A stretch of 64,000 nucleotides of DNA from the NCBI GenBank assembly GCA_963578805.1, contig CAUZDY010000017.1, positions 1 to 64,000 on the forward strand, in the 5' to 3' direction. Source of the stretch: CAUZIB01 sp963578805. GTDB lineage: Bacteria; Acidobacteriota; Vicinamibacteria; Vicinamibacterales; UBA8438. Each line of letters starts with the position of its first letter. Position 1 is the stretch's first letter. The notes beneath the pieces were generated by a model. That model was not told the origin of the DNA. It did not search any database and saw only the letters and a list, made by a program, of their open reading frames with translations. The translations under genes and the position numbers were made by a program. Of this stretch, positions 8,503-15,957 are shown piece by piece.

Positions 8503-10319
8503 TACGCAACCGCCACCAGTAGGTCCCCGGTCACGACCGTCGCGCCGACCCCAACGGCGAGACCGGTAACGGTGCCGTCGACCGGCGAGCTCACGTCGAT
8601 TTCCATCTTCAGGGCCTCTAGGACGAGAAGCGGATCACCAGTCTTAACGGTATCGCCTTCGGCAACGGCCAGACGTAACACGGTGCCCGGAAGCTGGGCA
8701 CGAACCTCCGTGGCTGCACCCATGGGAGGGGAAACGGTTGGAGCCGAGGCGGATTCAAAAGATGTCCCACCCTCAGCAACGTCGAACGTGTAGTCCTGTC
8801 CGTTGACCACCGCCGTGTCGCCGTCGAGCATCACGTCGTAAACCTTGTCGTTCACCCGAACGGTGTAGCGATCCGTGGCGGCACCTGGCGTAGCGGGAGC
8901 CTGCTCAGGCAAATTCTTTCGAACGCCGATCGAGGCCTCACCCTTGAGAAAGGCAATACCTTTCTCCTTGAGACTCGCAGAGATGAAAATATTCTCGTCG
9001 GTGACCGGCAGGCCCGCCTCACCAAGACGTAACTTGGCGGCTTCGATGCCTTTGGCGGGATCGACATCGTTGAGCGCGCGGGGATCCTCCAATGTCGGGG
9101 CTAGACCGAGCTGCTCCTGAGCGCGAGTAACAATTTCAGGGTCAGGCGGAACGGGCGGTTTCCCGAAATAGCCCAGGACCATCTTGCCGTACCCCTCGGC
9201 GATCTGCGTCCAAGGTCCCATGATCACGTTGTTGAAAGCCTGCTGAAAATAGAACTGGCTGACCGGCGTGACCGATGTGCCGAAACCGCCGCGGCAGACC
9301 ACCTCACTCATCGCCTTGATCACTGCCGGGTAGCGATCGAGGAGATTATTGTCACGCATCATCTGTGTGTTAGCAGTCAACGCCCCACCCGGCATTGGTG
9401 AGTACGGAATCCATGGATCGACAATCAGTGCCTCCAGAGGTAGCAGATAGTCCTTCATGCATTCCTTGAAGACCTCTGAGGCCTCGAGGACCTTGTCGAT
9501 GTCCAGGTCTAAGTCGTAGTCCGTGCCGCGGAGCGCGTGCCACATCGCCACTACATCCGGCTGTGACGTCCCTCCCGAGCAGGGCGCCATACACAAGTCG
9601 ATACCGTCAGCACCGGCATCGAGAGCCGCCTTGTACTGCATAATGCTTACACCCGCGGTCTCGTGGGTGTGAAGACGCAGGTGAACGTCATCACCGAGGA
9701 GCTGCCGGGCCTGCTTAATCGATTCATAGATCTTGCTCGGCACGGAGGTTCCACTGGCATCCTTGTAGCAGACCGAGGTGAAGGGCACGCCAGCGTCGAG
9801 AATCGAGCGCAGGACCGACGTGTAGAACTCCGGTGTGTGAGCGCCCTGGCTGACCGCTCTCGGTGGCAGTTCCATCAGCGCGACGACCACTTCGTGCTTC
9901 AGGCCGGCATCGACGATGCACTGTCCGGAGTACGACAGGTTGCGGACATCATTCATAGCATCAAAATTCCGGACCGTCGTCATCCCGTGCTTTTTGAACA
10001 TCCTGGCATGCAGGTCGATCACGTCGGACGGTTGGCTGTCGAGACCGACGACGTTAACCCCACGCGCCAGTGTTTGCAGGTTGGCGTCGGGTCCGGCAGT
10101 GGTCCGAAATGCGTCCATCATGTCGAAGGCGTCTTCGTTGCAGTACAGGTACAAGCTCTGATAGCGGGCGCCTCCCCCAGCCTCGAAGTGAGTAAAACCG
10201 GCGTCGCGAGCCGCCTCGACCGCCGGAAGGAAGTCAGCAGTGAAGACGCGGGCACCATAAACCGACTGAAATCCGTCGCGGAACGACGTGTTCATGACCG
10301 CAATACGGCGTTTCGACAT
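8502..10319 (-). CDS. oadA: Oxaloacetate decarboxylase alpha subunit / pyruvate carboxylase subunit B-like, biotinylated
   Basis: The 605-residue protein combines a carboxyltransferase domain with a C-terminal biotinyl domain. It should move CO2 from oxaloacetate to its own biotin, giving pyruvate, and hand the carboxyl group to OadB. Visible features are NTSFRDGFQS near the start (active-site Asp15), the CYKDASG segment with the lysine expected to be carboxylated, the metal-binding HTHETAG, the PGG segment SPMPGGALTAN, and the biotin attachment site EALKMEID with Lys571. The helical linker between domains is short and Ala/Pro-rich. The gene starts 3 bp after oadG and overlaps oadB by one base. 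Oxaloacetate decarboxylase is the best call. A role as carboxyltransferase half of a two-subunit pyruvate carboxylase is less likely, because OadB and OadG are encoded alongside. Confidence 0.94.
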   Translation of the reverse strand: MSKRRIAVMNTSFRDGFQSVYGARVFTADFLPAVEAARDAGFTHFEAGGGARYQSLYLYCNEDAFDMMDAFRTTAGPDANLQTLARGVNVVGLDSQPSDVIDLHARMFKKHGMTTVRNFDAMNDVRNLSYSGQCIVDAGLKHEVVVALMELPPRAVSQGAHTPEFYTSVLRSILDAGVPFTSVCYKDASGTSVPSKIYESIKQARQLLGDDVHLRLHTHETAGVSIMQYKAALDAGADGIDLCMAPCSGGTSQPDVVAMWHALRGTDYDLDLDIDKVLEASEVFKECMKDYLLPLEALIVDPWIPYSPMPGGALTANTQMMRDNNLLDRYPAVIKAMSEVVCRGGFGTSVTPVSQFYFQQAFNNVIMGPWTQIAEGYGKMVLGYFGKPPVPPDPEIVTRAQEQLGLAPTLEDPRALNDVDPAKGIEAAKLRLGEAGLPVTDENIFISASLKEKGIAFLKGEASIGVRKNLPEQAPATPGAATDRYTVRVNDKVYDVMLDGDTAVVNGQDYTFDVAEGGTSFESASAPTVSPPMGAATEVRAQLPGTVLRLAVAEGDTVKTGDPLLVLEALKMEIDVSSPVDGTVTGLAVGVGATVVTGDLLVAVA

Positions 10320-10322
10320 GGT

Positions 10323-10559
10323 CTACCCGTGTCTCCGTCGATGAGCCACGACCGCAGCGAGAGCAACGGCGACGGTGGTATCTCTAAGTGTCTTCGGTGT
10401 CTGTGTAGGTCGGGCCGTGGCGCTCACTGGGTCTGGCCAGCGATGACCAACCGCATCAAAAACTTTCGCCGAAATCTGGAGTACGCCCACCAGAAGGGCA
10501 AGGAAGCTGAACACCGTGGCCATACCGACGACCATCAAGTTCACACCTTCAAGTAGCAT
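10323..10559 (-). CDS. oadG: Oxaloacetate decarboxylase gamma subunit (OadG family)
   Basis: A 78-residue protein with one N-terminal membrane helix (about residues 5-28, MVVGMATVFSFLALLVGVL) and a short soluble tail ending in AAVVAHRRRHG. In the OadGAB complex the small gamma subunit anchors alpha to beta and holds a zinc ion through its tail; both the size and the position as first gene of the operon fit. Gamma subunits are poorly conserved, so the call leans on context, but the pattern helix plus 'AALAAHR'-like end is characteristic. The upstream border is a 60-bp gap to a lipoprotein gene on the same strand. Confidence 0.85.
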   Translation of the reverse strand: MLLEGVNLMVVGMATVFSFLALLVGVLQISAKVFDAVGHRWPDPVSATARPTQTPKTLRDTTVAVALAAVVAHRRRHG

Positions 10560-10618
10560 CTGTTCCTCTCTCGTCGGAAGCGACCGAGATGACCATCACC
10601 CTCCGTCAGCACCGCCCG

Positions 10619-11041
10619 CTACCAATCCCAGCGATCCTCGGCCTTGACCCAGTAGGCCCAACACTCCTGCGCAAGACCTCGGTCAAGAAACTCTTTAGGT
10701 AACGCTGTCATATTACCCAGATATTCGACGAGTTCCCCGTTGGCCGTCCACTCTGAAGTGACACGCCCCTGGTATGGCATTGCTTCATCGAACAGGTTCG
10801 GCTCCACAAGCGAAGTCTCGATCCGCACACGCCATTCGGCGCTGCCACCCTTGCCATCGGGACCAGAGAAGCTGAGATCGTCGCCCTCGCGACTAAAGTT
10901 GGTCACAAAGTCGCTGGTGGAGATCCGCTCCGTAAACGAGCCGCGGAGACTCTCGTCGTCCGCCTGCGGCTGAGTGCACCCGCCTGTACCCACCGCAATA
11001 AAAATAGAAATGACCAAAACAATCAGAAAATGAGGTATCAC
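10619..11041 (-). CDS. Putative lipoprotein of unknown function
   Basis: This 140-residue protein has an N-terminal hydrophobic segment (LIVLVISIFIAVGTG) followed by a cysteine at about residue 22, a plausible though non-ideal lipobox (TGGC). The remaining 118 residues are acidic with four or more tryptophans and no family that I recognise. The start is GTG at 11041 with a poor ribosome binding site; a start slightly downstream is possible. It lies upstream of oadG on the same strand with a 59-bp gap, so it may be cotranscribed with the decarboxylase. It is divergent from the cytochrome/cupredoxin lipoprotein at 11209. Confidence 0.65.
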   Translation of the reverse strand: MIPHFLIVLVISIFIAVGTGGCTQPQADDESLRGSFTERISTSDFVTNFSREGDDLSFSGPDGKGGSAEWRVRIETSLVEPNLFDEAMPYQGRVTSEWTANGELVEYLGNMTALPKEFLDRGLAQECWAYWVKAEDRWDW

Positions 11042-11208
11042 TGTTGTGCTCCCATCACTCGATGCGTGGCGACATTAGTTTACCCCCTGGCGAGCCACGG
11101 CCCGCGTGGCTTATGCTGGCAGTGTGCAGCAATGTTTTTGGCAACTTTTGGCTGACAAGGCCAGCGTTCGTTGTCAGTGCTTCCACTAAACAAAGGACTA
11201 GGAGCGTC

Positions 11209-12531
11209 ATGTACACGACAGCCGAGACACAATCGGTCGCCCCCCATATTTTATTCGCGCAACGTTTAGTCGTGCTGTGCTCTGTCCTGACAATTGTGGC
11301 CGCTGCAGTGTCCGGTTGCACTTCCAAACCGCAGGAACAGTCATCGTCGCCGCCGTATCAACCTAGAGCCTCGATCCAAGACATCATGCTCGCGTTAATC
11401 GATCCCGCCGCAGACACCATCTGGGAATCGGTGGCCACCATTGTGACGTTCGACAACATCGAGGAGCGACGCCCGAGCACAGATGAGGAGTGGCAAGCCC
11501 TACAGCGAGAGGCGATCACACTCGTAGAAGCGGCGAACCTTCTGATGATGCCGGGTCGTGATGTGGCCCGCCCAGGCTTTAGGTCTGAAAACCCAGGGAT
11601 CGAGCTCGAACCCGAGGAAGTTCGGGCGCTTATTGATGAGGATCTGGCGACGTGGAATCGGCTTCTTGGCAACTACTATCAAGTGGCGTCAGCGATGCTA
11701 AGCGCCATCGAGGCCCGGGACGTAGACCGCCTGTTTGACGAGGGAGGCCCTCTCGACGTGACATGCGAGCGATGCCATCAGACGTACTGGTATCCGGGTG
11801 AGACAGGGCCACCGAGACGCACAGCGGGACCAGACGCCCGCCGTCCGGAGATCGTGGATGTTCCGTCAGTCACGGCTCCGGTTGGGCGTGCAGGAACCAT
11901 CCAGGGCCACGTTCGGCTTGCCGGCGACCCTCCGGGCAATGCGGTTATTCGGATGGGCGTCGACCCACTCTGCTCTCAACTCACAGAGGGGAAGTTAATG
12001 GTGCAAGAGTCAGTGCTGACATCACCCGACGGAAGCCTGGCGAACGTTTTCGTCCGGCTCGAAGGCACGTTCCCGGAGACACCGATACCGGAAGAACCAG
12101 TTGTGATTGATGAGACGGACTGTGTCTTCGTGCCCAGGGTAGTCGGAGCCAGGGCCGGTCAGCTCGTGCAAATCAGAAACAGCGACCCACTCCTACACAA
12201 CCTCAACAGCCAGACCAGCACATCGAACCGCTTCAACGTCGGTCAGCCCATGCAGGGCATGGTCTACGAGGTGCGACTGGAAGAAGAAGAGTGCATGCTT
12301 CGGATCCGGTGCGACCTTCACCGATGGATGACGGAGTACATCGGCGTTTCTCCGCATCCATACTTTGAAGTGACCGACCTCACTGGTAGATTTGTCGTCG
12401 AAGATGTACCCGTCGGGACCCACACGATCAAGACGTGGCACGAGGAACACGGGCTGCTGACTCAAACTGTGACCGTCGAGGCTGGCGGCATCGTAGACGC
12501 CAACTTCACGTATCCGGCCGCTGCGCTATAA
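11209..12531 (+). CDS. Cytochrome c / cupredoxin-type lipoprotein with carboxypeptidase-regulatory-like domain
   Basis: From the ATG at 11209 (preceded by AGGAGCGTC) the product is 440 residues. A lipoprotein signal ends with VSGC. An alpha-helical region follows, ending in the heme-c motif CERCHQTYW, a class-II-like arrangement with the motif at the C-end of the helical domain. After a proline-rich linker comes a beta-rich domain with the ligand set of a type-1 copper site: a His in LLHN, then C-x2-H-x3-M in RCDLHRWM. The end (GRFVVEDVPVGTHTIKTWHE) resembles a carboxypeptidase regulatory-like fold. I infer a periplasmic, membrane-tethered electron-transfer protein joining heme and copper centres. 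An upstream in-frame extension to 11044 exists but lacks a signal at its own start. It is a single gene, divergent from the lipoprotein at 11041. Confidence 0.8.
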   Translation: MYTTAETQSVAPHILFAQRLVVLCSVLTIVAAAVSGCTSKPQEQSSSPPYQPRASIQDIMLALIDPAADTIWESVATIVTFDNIEERRPSTDEEWQALQREAITLVEAANLLMMPGRDVARPGFRSENPGIELEPEEVRALIDEDLATWNRLLGNYYQVASAMLSAIEARDVDRLFDEGGPLDVTCERCHQTYWYPGETGPPRRTAGPDARRPEIVDVPSVTAPVGRAGTIQGHVRLAGDPPGNAVIRMGVDPLCSQLTEGKLMVQESVLTSPDGSLANVFVRLEGTFPETPIPEEPVVIDETDCVFVPRVVGARAGQLVQIRNSDPLLHNLNSQTSTSNRFNVGQPMQGMVYEVRLEEEECMLRIRCDLHRWMTEYIGVSPHPYFEVTDLTGRFVVEDVPVGTHTIKTWHEEHGLLTQTVTVEAGGIVDANFTYPAAAL

Positions 12532-12563
12532 CACCCTAACAGCACAGTGGGACACTCAGACGT

Positions 12564-13586
12564 TCACAAAGCCAGTCGGGCCACCTTCAGCGGCGACCGA
12601 GCGTCGGCGCTGGGGAAGTCATCGCCTGGCCGGACCACATCGAGCGCTTTGATGGGCCGACCACACTTGGCGGCGCAACGGCACAACTGGGCATGCCATT
12701 CCTTTTCCTCTACACGTGCCACGTGGCAGGTGCAGTACAGGATGCCGCCCGGTGCGACGGCGCCGAGCGCAGGTTTCAGCACACCCTGATAGTCCCTAAC
12801 TAGATCCACCACGCCGAAACGACTCTTGGCCAAGGTTGGCGGATCGAGAAACACAAGGTCGAAGCTTTCTGGCTCGAGGCGTGGAAATCTCGGAAGCCGG
12901 CGACGACGCACAACGGGCGGTTGGCGAATACCAGCCAGCTGTCGTACCGCTGGGAAGACATCACTGAGAAGCTGCATGGTGCAGTTTGCCACCCCGTTGA
13001 GACGGGCGTTTACCGTACCCACGGCCAGACTCGACTCGGCGAAATCCACGTTGAGAACCCGATGCGCACCGGCTACGGCAGCCGCCACGCCGACACCGCA
13101 CGTATAGGCGAACAGGTTGAGCACAGATTTCCCCTCGGCCTCGTCCATGACCGCACGGCGCGTCGTTCTGAGGTCGAGAAATAGCCAGGGATCGTTACCG
13201 CGGTGGCGTGCCTTCACCTGAAAGCGCACCCCCTGCTCGCAAACGATACGGTCCGACTCGGCAGCGATACACCCCGGCTCATTGAGACGATTGCGAACCC
13301 GGGAGCCAGGTGCGCTGCGATCATTGTAGACCAGCTGGGATTCGGGAAAAAACTCGTCAAGCACACGCCGAACGATGACAATCTTATCGTCGGTAACGGG
13401 GACCTGGAAGCTCTGTAACAATGCCAGGTCGCCATAGCGATCCAGGGTAACACCAGGCACGCCTTCCTGTGCGCCATGCAACAACCGGTAACAGTCGGTC
13501 TGTTCCGTCGCGAGGCGACTCATGAGCGTGGAACGACGTATCATCGCCACCCGTAGCAACTCTTCGAATGCCGTAGTCGCTGTCAT
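12564..13586 (-). CDS. Class I SAM-dependent RNA methyltransferase (RlmI/RlmK family-like)
   Basis: The 340-residue protein resembles the RlmI (YccW) group, which methylates cytosine in 23S rRNA. The N-terminal half has YRLLHGAQEGVPGVTLDRYGD, the typical linker before the EEHEB-like domain. The Rossmann part begins at NLFAYTCGVGVAAA, a SAM-binding motif I of the RlmI type, followed by VDFAESSLAV. FLDPPTLAKSRFG contains the PP-type motif IV, and YCTCHVA replaces the more usual CSCS. No PUA domain is visible at the N-terminus, so the exact target base is uncertain. The gene converges on the cytochrome lipoprotein with a 32-bp gap and diverges from the VOC gene. Confidence 0.85.
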   Translation of the reverse strand: MTATTAFEELLRVAMIRRSTLMSRLATEQTDCYRLLHGAQEGVPGVTLDRYGDLALLQSFQVPVTDDKIVIVRRVLDEFFPESQLVYNDRSAPGSRVRNRLNEPGCIAAESDRIVCEQGVRFQVKARHRGNDPWLFLDLRTTRRAVMDEAEGKSVLNLFAYTCGVGVAAAVAGAHRVLNVDFAESSLAVGTVNARLNGVANCTMQLLSDVFPAVRQLAGIRQPPVVRRRRLPRFPRLEPESFDLVFLDPPTLAKSRFGVVDLVRDYQGVLKPALGAVAPGGILYCTCHVARVEEKEWHAQLCRCAAKCGRPIKALDVVRPGDDFPSADARSPLKVARLAL

Positions 13587-13714
13587 CTGTGGGCCACTCC
13601 GCTCTCTTTCATCGTTCCTCGCGCGGTCGAAGCGTCTGGTTTGGAGGCCTGATCCTACAACTTGGCATACCGTGGCCGTCTCGCGGCAACGGCCACATAG
13701 CCTCGCAGGTCACG

Positions 13715-14155
13715 ATGCCCCACATCAGTGGAATCCTTGAGACGGCATTGTATGTAAACGACCTGCACCGGTCCGTCAAGTTTCACCAACGGCTCTTCGA
13801 GCTTACGACGCTACACATTTCTGAAAGGCTCGTGGCACTACGGGTTGCGCCGGGACAGGTGCTCTTGATCATGAAGCAGGGCACATCAGTTGAACCAAGT
13901 CTCATGTCATTCGGTGTGATCCCGGCGAGTAACGGGGCAGGACAACAGCATGTAGCGTTTGGTATCCGGCCGGATCAGATCGACGAATGGCGAGACCGGT
14001 TGCAGCAGCATGCCGTCGAGGTCGAGAGTGCGCTTGAGTGGCCCGAGGGCGGTCATAGTCTCTACTTTCTGGACCCGGACGGTCACTGCATAGAGCTAAA
14101 GACGTCGAACTGGGATGGTGAGCTACTTCCTTCGGTGGGTTCATCCACATCATGA
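13715..14155 (+). CDS. VOC (glyoxalase/bleomycin-resistance) family protein
   Basis: The ATG at 13715, preceded by AGGTCACG, opens a 146-residue frame that matches the usual size of a single VOC protein: two beta-alpha-beta-beta-beta modules. The first begins ILETALYVNDLHRSVKFHQRLF and the second HVAFGIRPDQIDEWRDRL; the C-terminal SLYFLDPDGHCIELKT is the classic end with the metal-binding glutamate. The N-terminal metal ligand position near ALYV is not the usual His, so metal binding may be incomplete. The substrate is unknown; VOC proteins include glyoxalases, dioxygenases and drug-binding proteins. The open frame extends upstream to 13589, but homology begins only here. Divergent from the RNA methyltransferase. 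Confidence 0.85.
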   Translation: MPHISGILETALYVNDLHRSVKFHQRLFELTTLHISERLVALRVAPGQVLLIMKQGTSVEPSLMSFGVIPASNGAGQQHVAFGIRPDQIDEWRDRLQQHAVEVESALEWPEGGHSLYFLDPDGHCIELKTSNWDGELLPSVGSSTS

Positions 14156-14175
14156 TGAGACGCTTTAGCCCCTGT

Positions 14176-14436
14176 TTATGTCCTGATGTGCTGAAAGCTG
14201 AGTAGGCGTTCTTGGTTCAGTAAGCGGTCGAGTGGGGCTTCGTCAAGAGTGATTTCATCACGTTCACAGTGATGAGGGAGTTTCGAGACACACCCATACC
14301 CTTCGTGTACATGGGCAAGCTGGAGGGTGACTAGATCGCCCTCGGTAGACGCCCTGAAGATCTGAGCCTCGGTCCACTTCGCGAGTTCAGCGCGACGCGG
14401 GTCCGATAGCCAGAGATTTAAAGCCTCTCGCCGAAG
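14176..14436 (-). pseudogene. Start-less open frame, possible gene remnant
   Basis: This 86-codon minus-strand frame runs from a TGA to a TAA and has no ATG, GTG or TTG near its beginning. Its translation has ordinary protein composition (for example PRRAELAKWTEAQIFRA and LDRLLNQERLLSF), which suggests the 3' end of a lost gene. I do not recognise the family. It fills the 310-bp space between the VOC gene and the gene at 14466, where nothing else is visible. Confidence 0.3.
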
Positions 14437-14465
14437 TCACAGACCCAGTGCGCGGTGCGGTTAAT

Positions 14466-15434
14466 CTACCTTGTGCCGGCCCTTGCGGCCTCCAACTCTT
14501 GAACCCGTGCGCCGGCTAGAAGACCGATCATGCCGCGATTCGCTTCATGGCATGCGTACTCGTACATCTGACCGTCGATCCGTGCCATGTCGAACGCGCC
14601 TGTCCAGGGCTGCTGCCACGCGGAAGAATCCTCGACAGTGAACTCGTAGAGAAGCGTATCGTCGTCGGCGCGTGTGAAGCGTTCCACGAGGTGCAGGTTT
14701 TCTCGTGACCCTCTGAAGTTCGTCTTGTCGGTAAAATTTGTGGTATCGACAACCAGTGTCTCGCCTTCCCAGTGTCCTCGTGAGTCACCCTGTAACTGTC
14801 GGATATTGGCCTCAAGATGCGCCGACCCGTCCAACGGGATAATCCGAGATTCGTGCACCATTTCGTTGAGAATCACAACATAATCGGCCGCTTGGAAGAT
14901 CTGTAAATTATTATTGTAGGCACCCGACATCCTCGGCAACTCACGAGAAAGACACCGCTCCCACAAGCTTCGATCAGTCCAGGTGTCCGATCCGCGACCG
15001 CGCCCGGCTCCTCTCCGCCCCGGCCTGGCGTTATTTATGTAGGGGATCCTGCCGTCGGGTGGATCCACGACCAGCGACGTGCGTCTTGATTCAACGACTC
15101 TCCTGCCCCGGTCGTACCAGAACTCGTTGTAGGGAACGACACCGCCCTGCGATTCCGGCGGGTAATTGGCACCGCCCTTCTCGGGGTCGATGAGATCCCG
15201 ATTCTGCCGTCGATATGTTTCTTGTTCAAACGTAGCCGCTTCCTCGTCGGTCAGTACCGCCTGGTCGGCTAGAGCGGCAGGTCGTTCCAGGGGTGTGATC
15301 GTGCGGAAGTCCCAGACACCCTGAAGATCAGGATGCCCGTCCGGTGTGCGGGCGTTCTGAGCAGCGGGAGTGAGCGGAGCGAGTAGTCCCATCGCAATTA
15401 GCATGGATCCTGTTACAAGCACTCGAGCTTTCAT
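14466..15434 (-). CDS. Secreted 'PDGHPDLQGVW' family protein of unknown function
   Basis: The real start is the ATG at 15434 (with GACAGGACACAATC upstream), giving 322 residues; the open frame continues upstream to 15644 but without a signal. An N-terminal signal peptide ends near TPAAQN. The mature protein opens with ARTPDGHPDLQGVWDFRT and ends with the family signature MYEYACHEANRGMIGLLAGAR. Proteins with this beginning and ending occur in many copies in Acidobacteriota genomes and remain uncharacterised. A second, broken copy of the same family lies at 56558-56781 in this window. It has no operon partners. Confidence 0.85.
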   Translation of the reverse strand: MKARVLVTGSMLIAMGLLAPLTPAAQNARTPDGHPDLQGVWDFRTITPLERPAALADQAVLTDEEAATFEQETYRRQNRDLIDPEKGGANYPPESQGGVVPYNEFWYDRGRRVVESRRTSLVVDPPDGRIPYINNARPGRRGAGRGRGSDTWTDRSLWERCLSRELPRMSGAYNNNLQIFQAADYVVILNEMVHESRIIPLDGSAHLEANIRQLQGDSRGHWEGETLVVDTTNFTDKTNFRGSRENLHLVERFTRADDDTLLYEFTVEDSSAWQQPWTGAFDMARIDGQMYEYACHEANRGMIGLLAGARVQELEAARAGTR

Positions 15435-15957
15435 GATTGTGTCCTGTCTCGGAGTTTCGTACGCTCGTCTACGCGACCAGCTAGTAACCTCATTGTATGA
15501 AAAGATGCCAGGATATGCAGGGTTTAGTGCTCGGGGCAAAGCACATATCGACCTGAACCAGCATCCCGTGCCACGCTTATTTGGCATTTGTTCACAGCGT
15601 CGGTCCACTTGGCGTCCAGCTGGTGGACCACTACCTCCACGCATCCGTCGGCGTCAGGAGTGACGTTCGCATAGGATTGTGCATATGGGATCACGGAAAT
15701 TCAGCAAGCCCATTAATGATTACTATGTGCGAGACTGATCGCTCTGGCTGGATCTCCATTCCCTGATCAGGATCTCCGTCGTCATTTTGACGTCGTCAAG
15801 TCACCGCTGACCGCATCGAGGCGCGCGTGGCTGGCACGACGCAGTTGCCAGGGATCTTGGATATTAGGATTCAATTGCACCTGTTACCGCGATTTCGCTC
15901 AGCACCACTAGGATCCCCGGCCGCGCGCGAAGGTTCGTCGTCTGTTTGAACATTAAT
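15435..15957. other. Intergenic stretch without a recognisable gene
   Basis: This 523-bp space separates two divergently transcribed genes, so it should carry a promoter for each. I see no open frame with protein-like translation, no repeat and no clear consensus promoter. It marks the left border of the polysaccharide locus. Confidence 0.4.
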
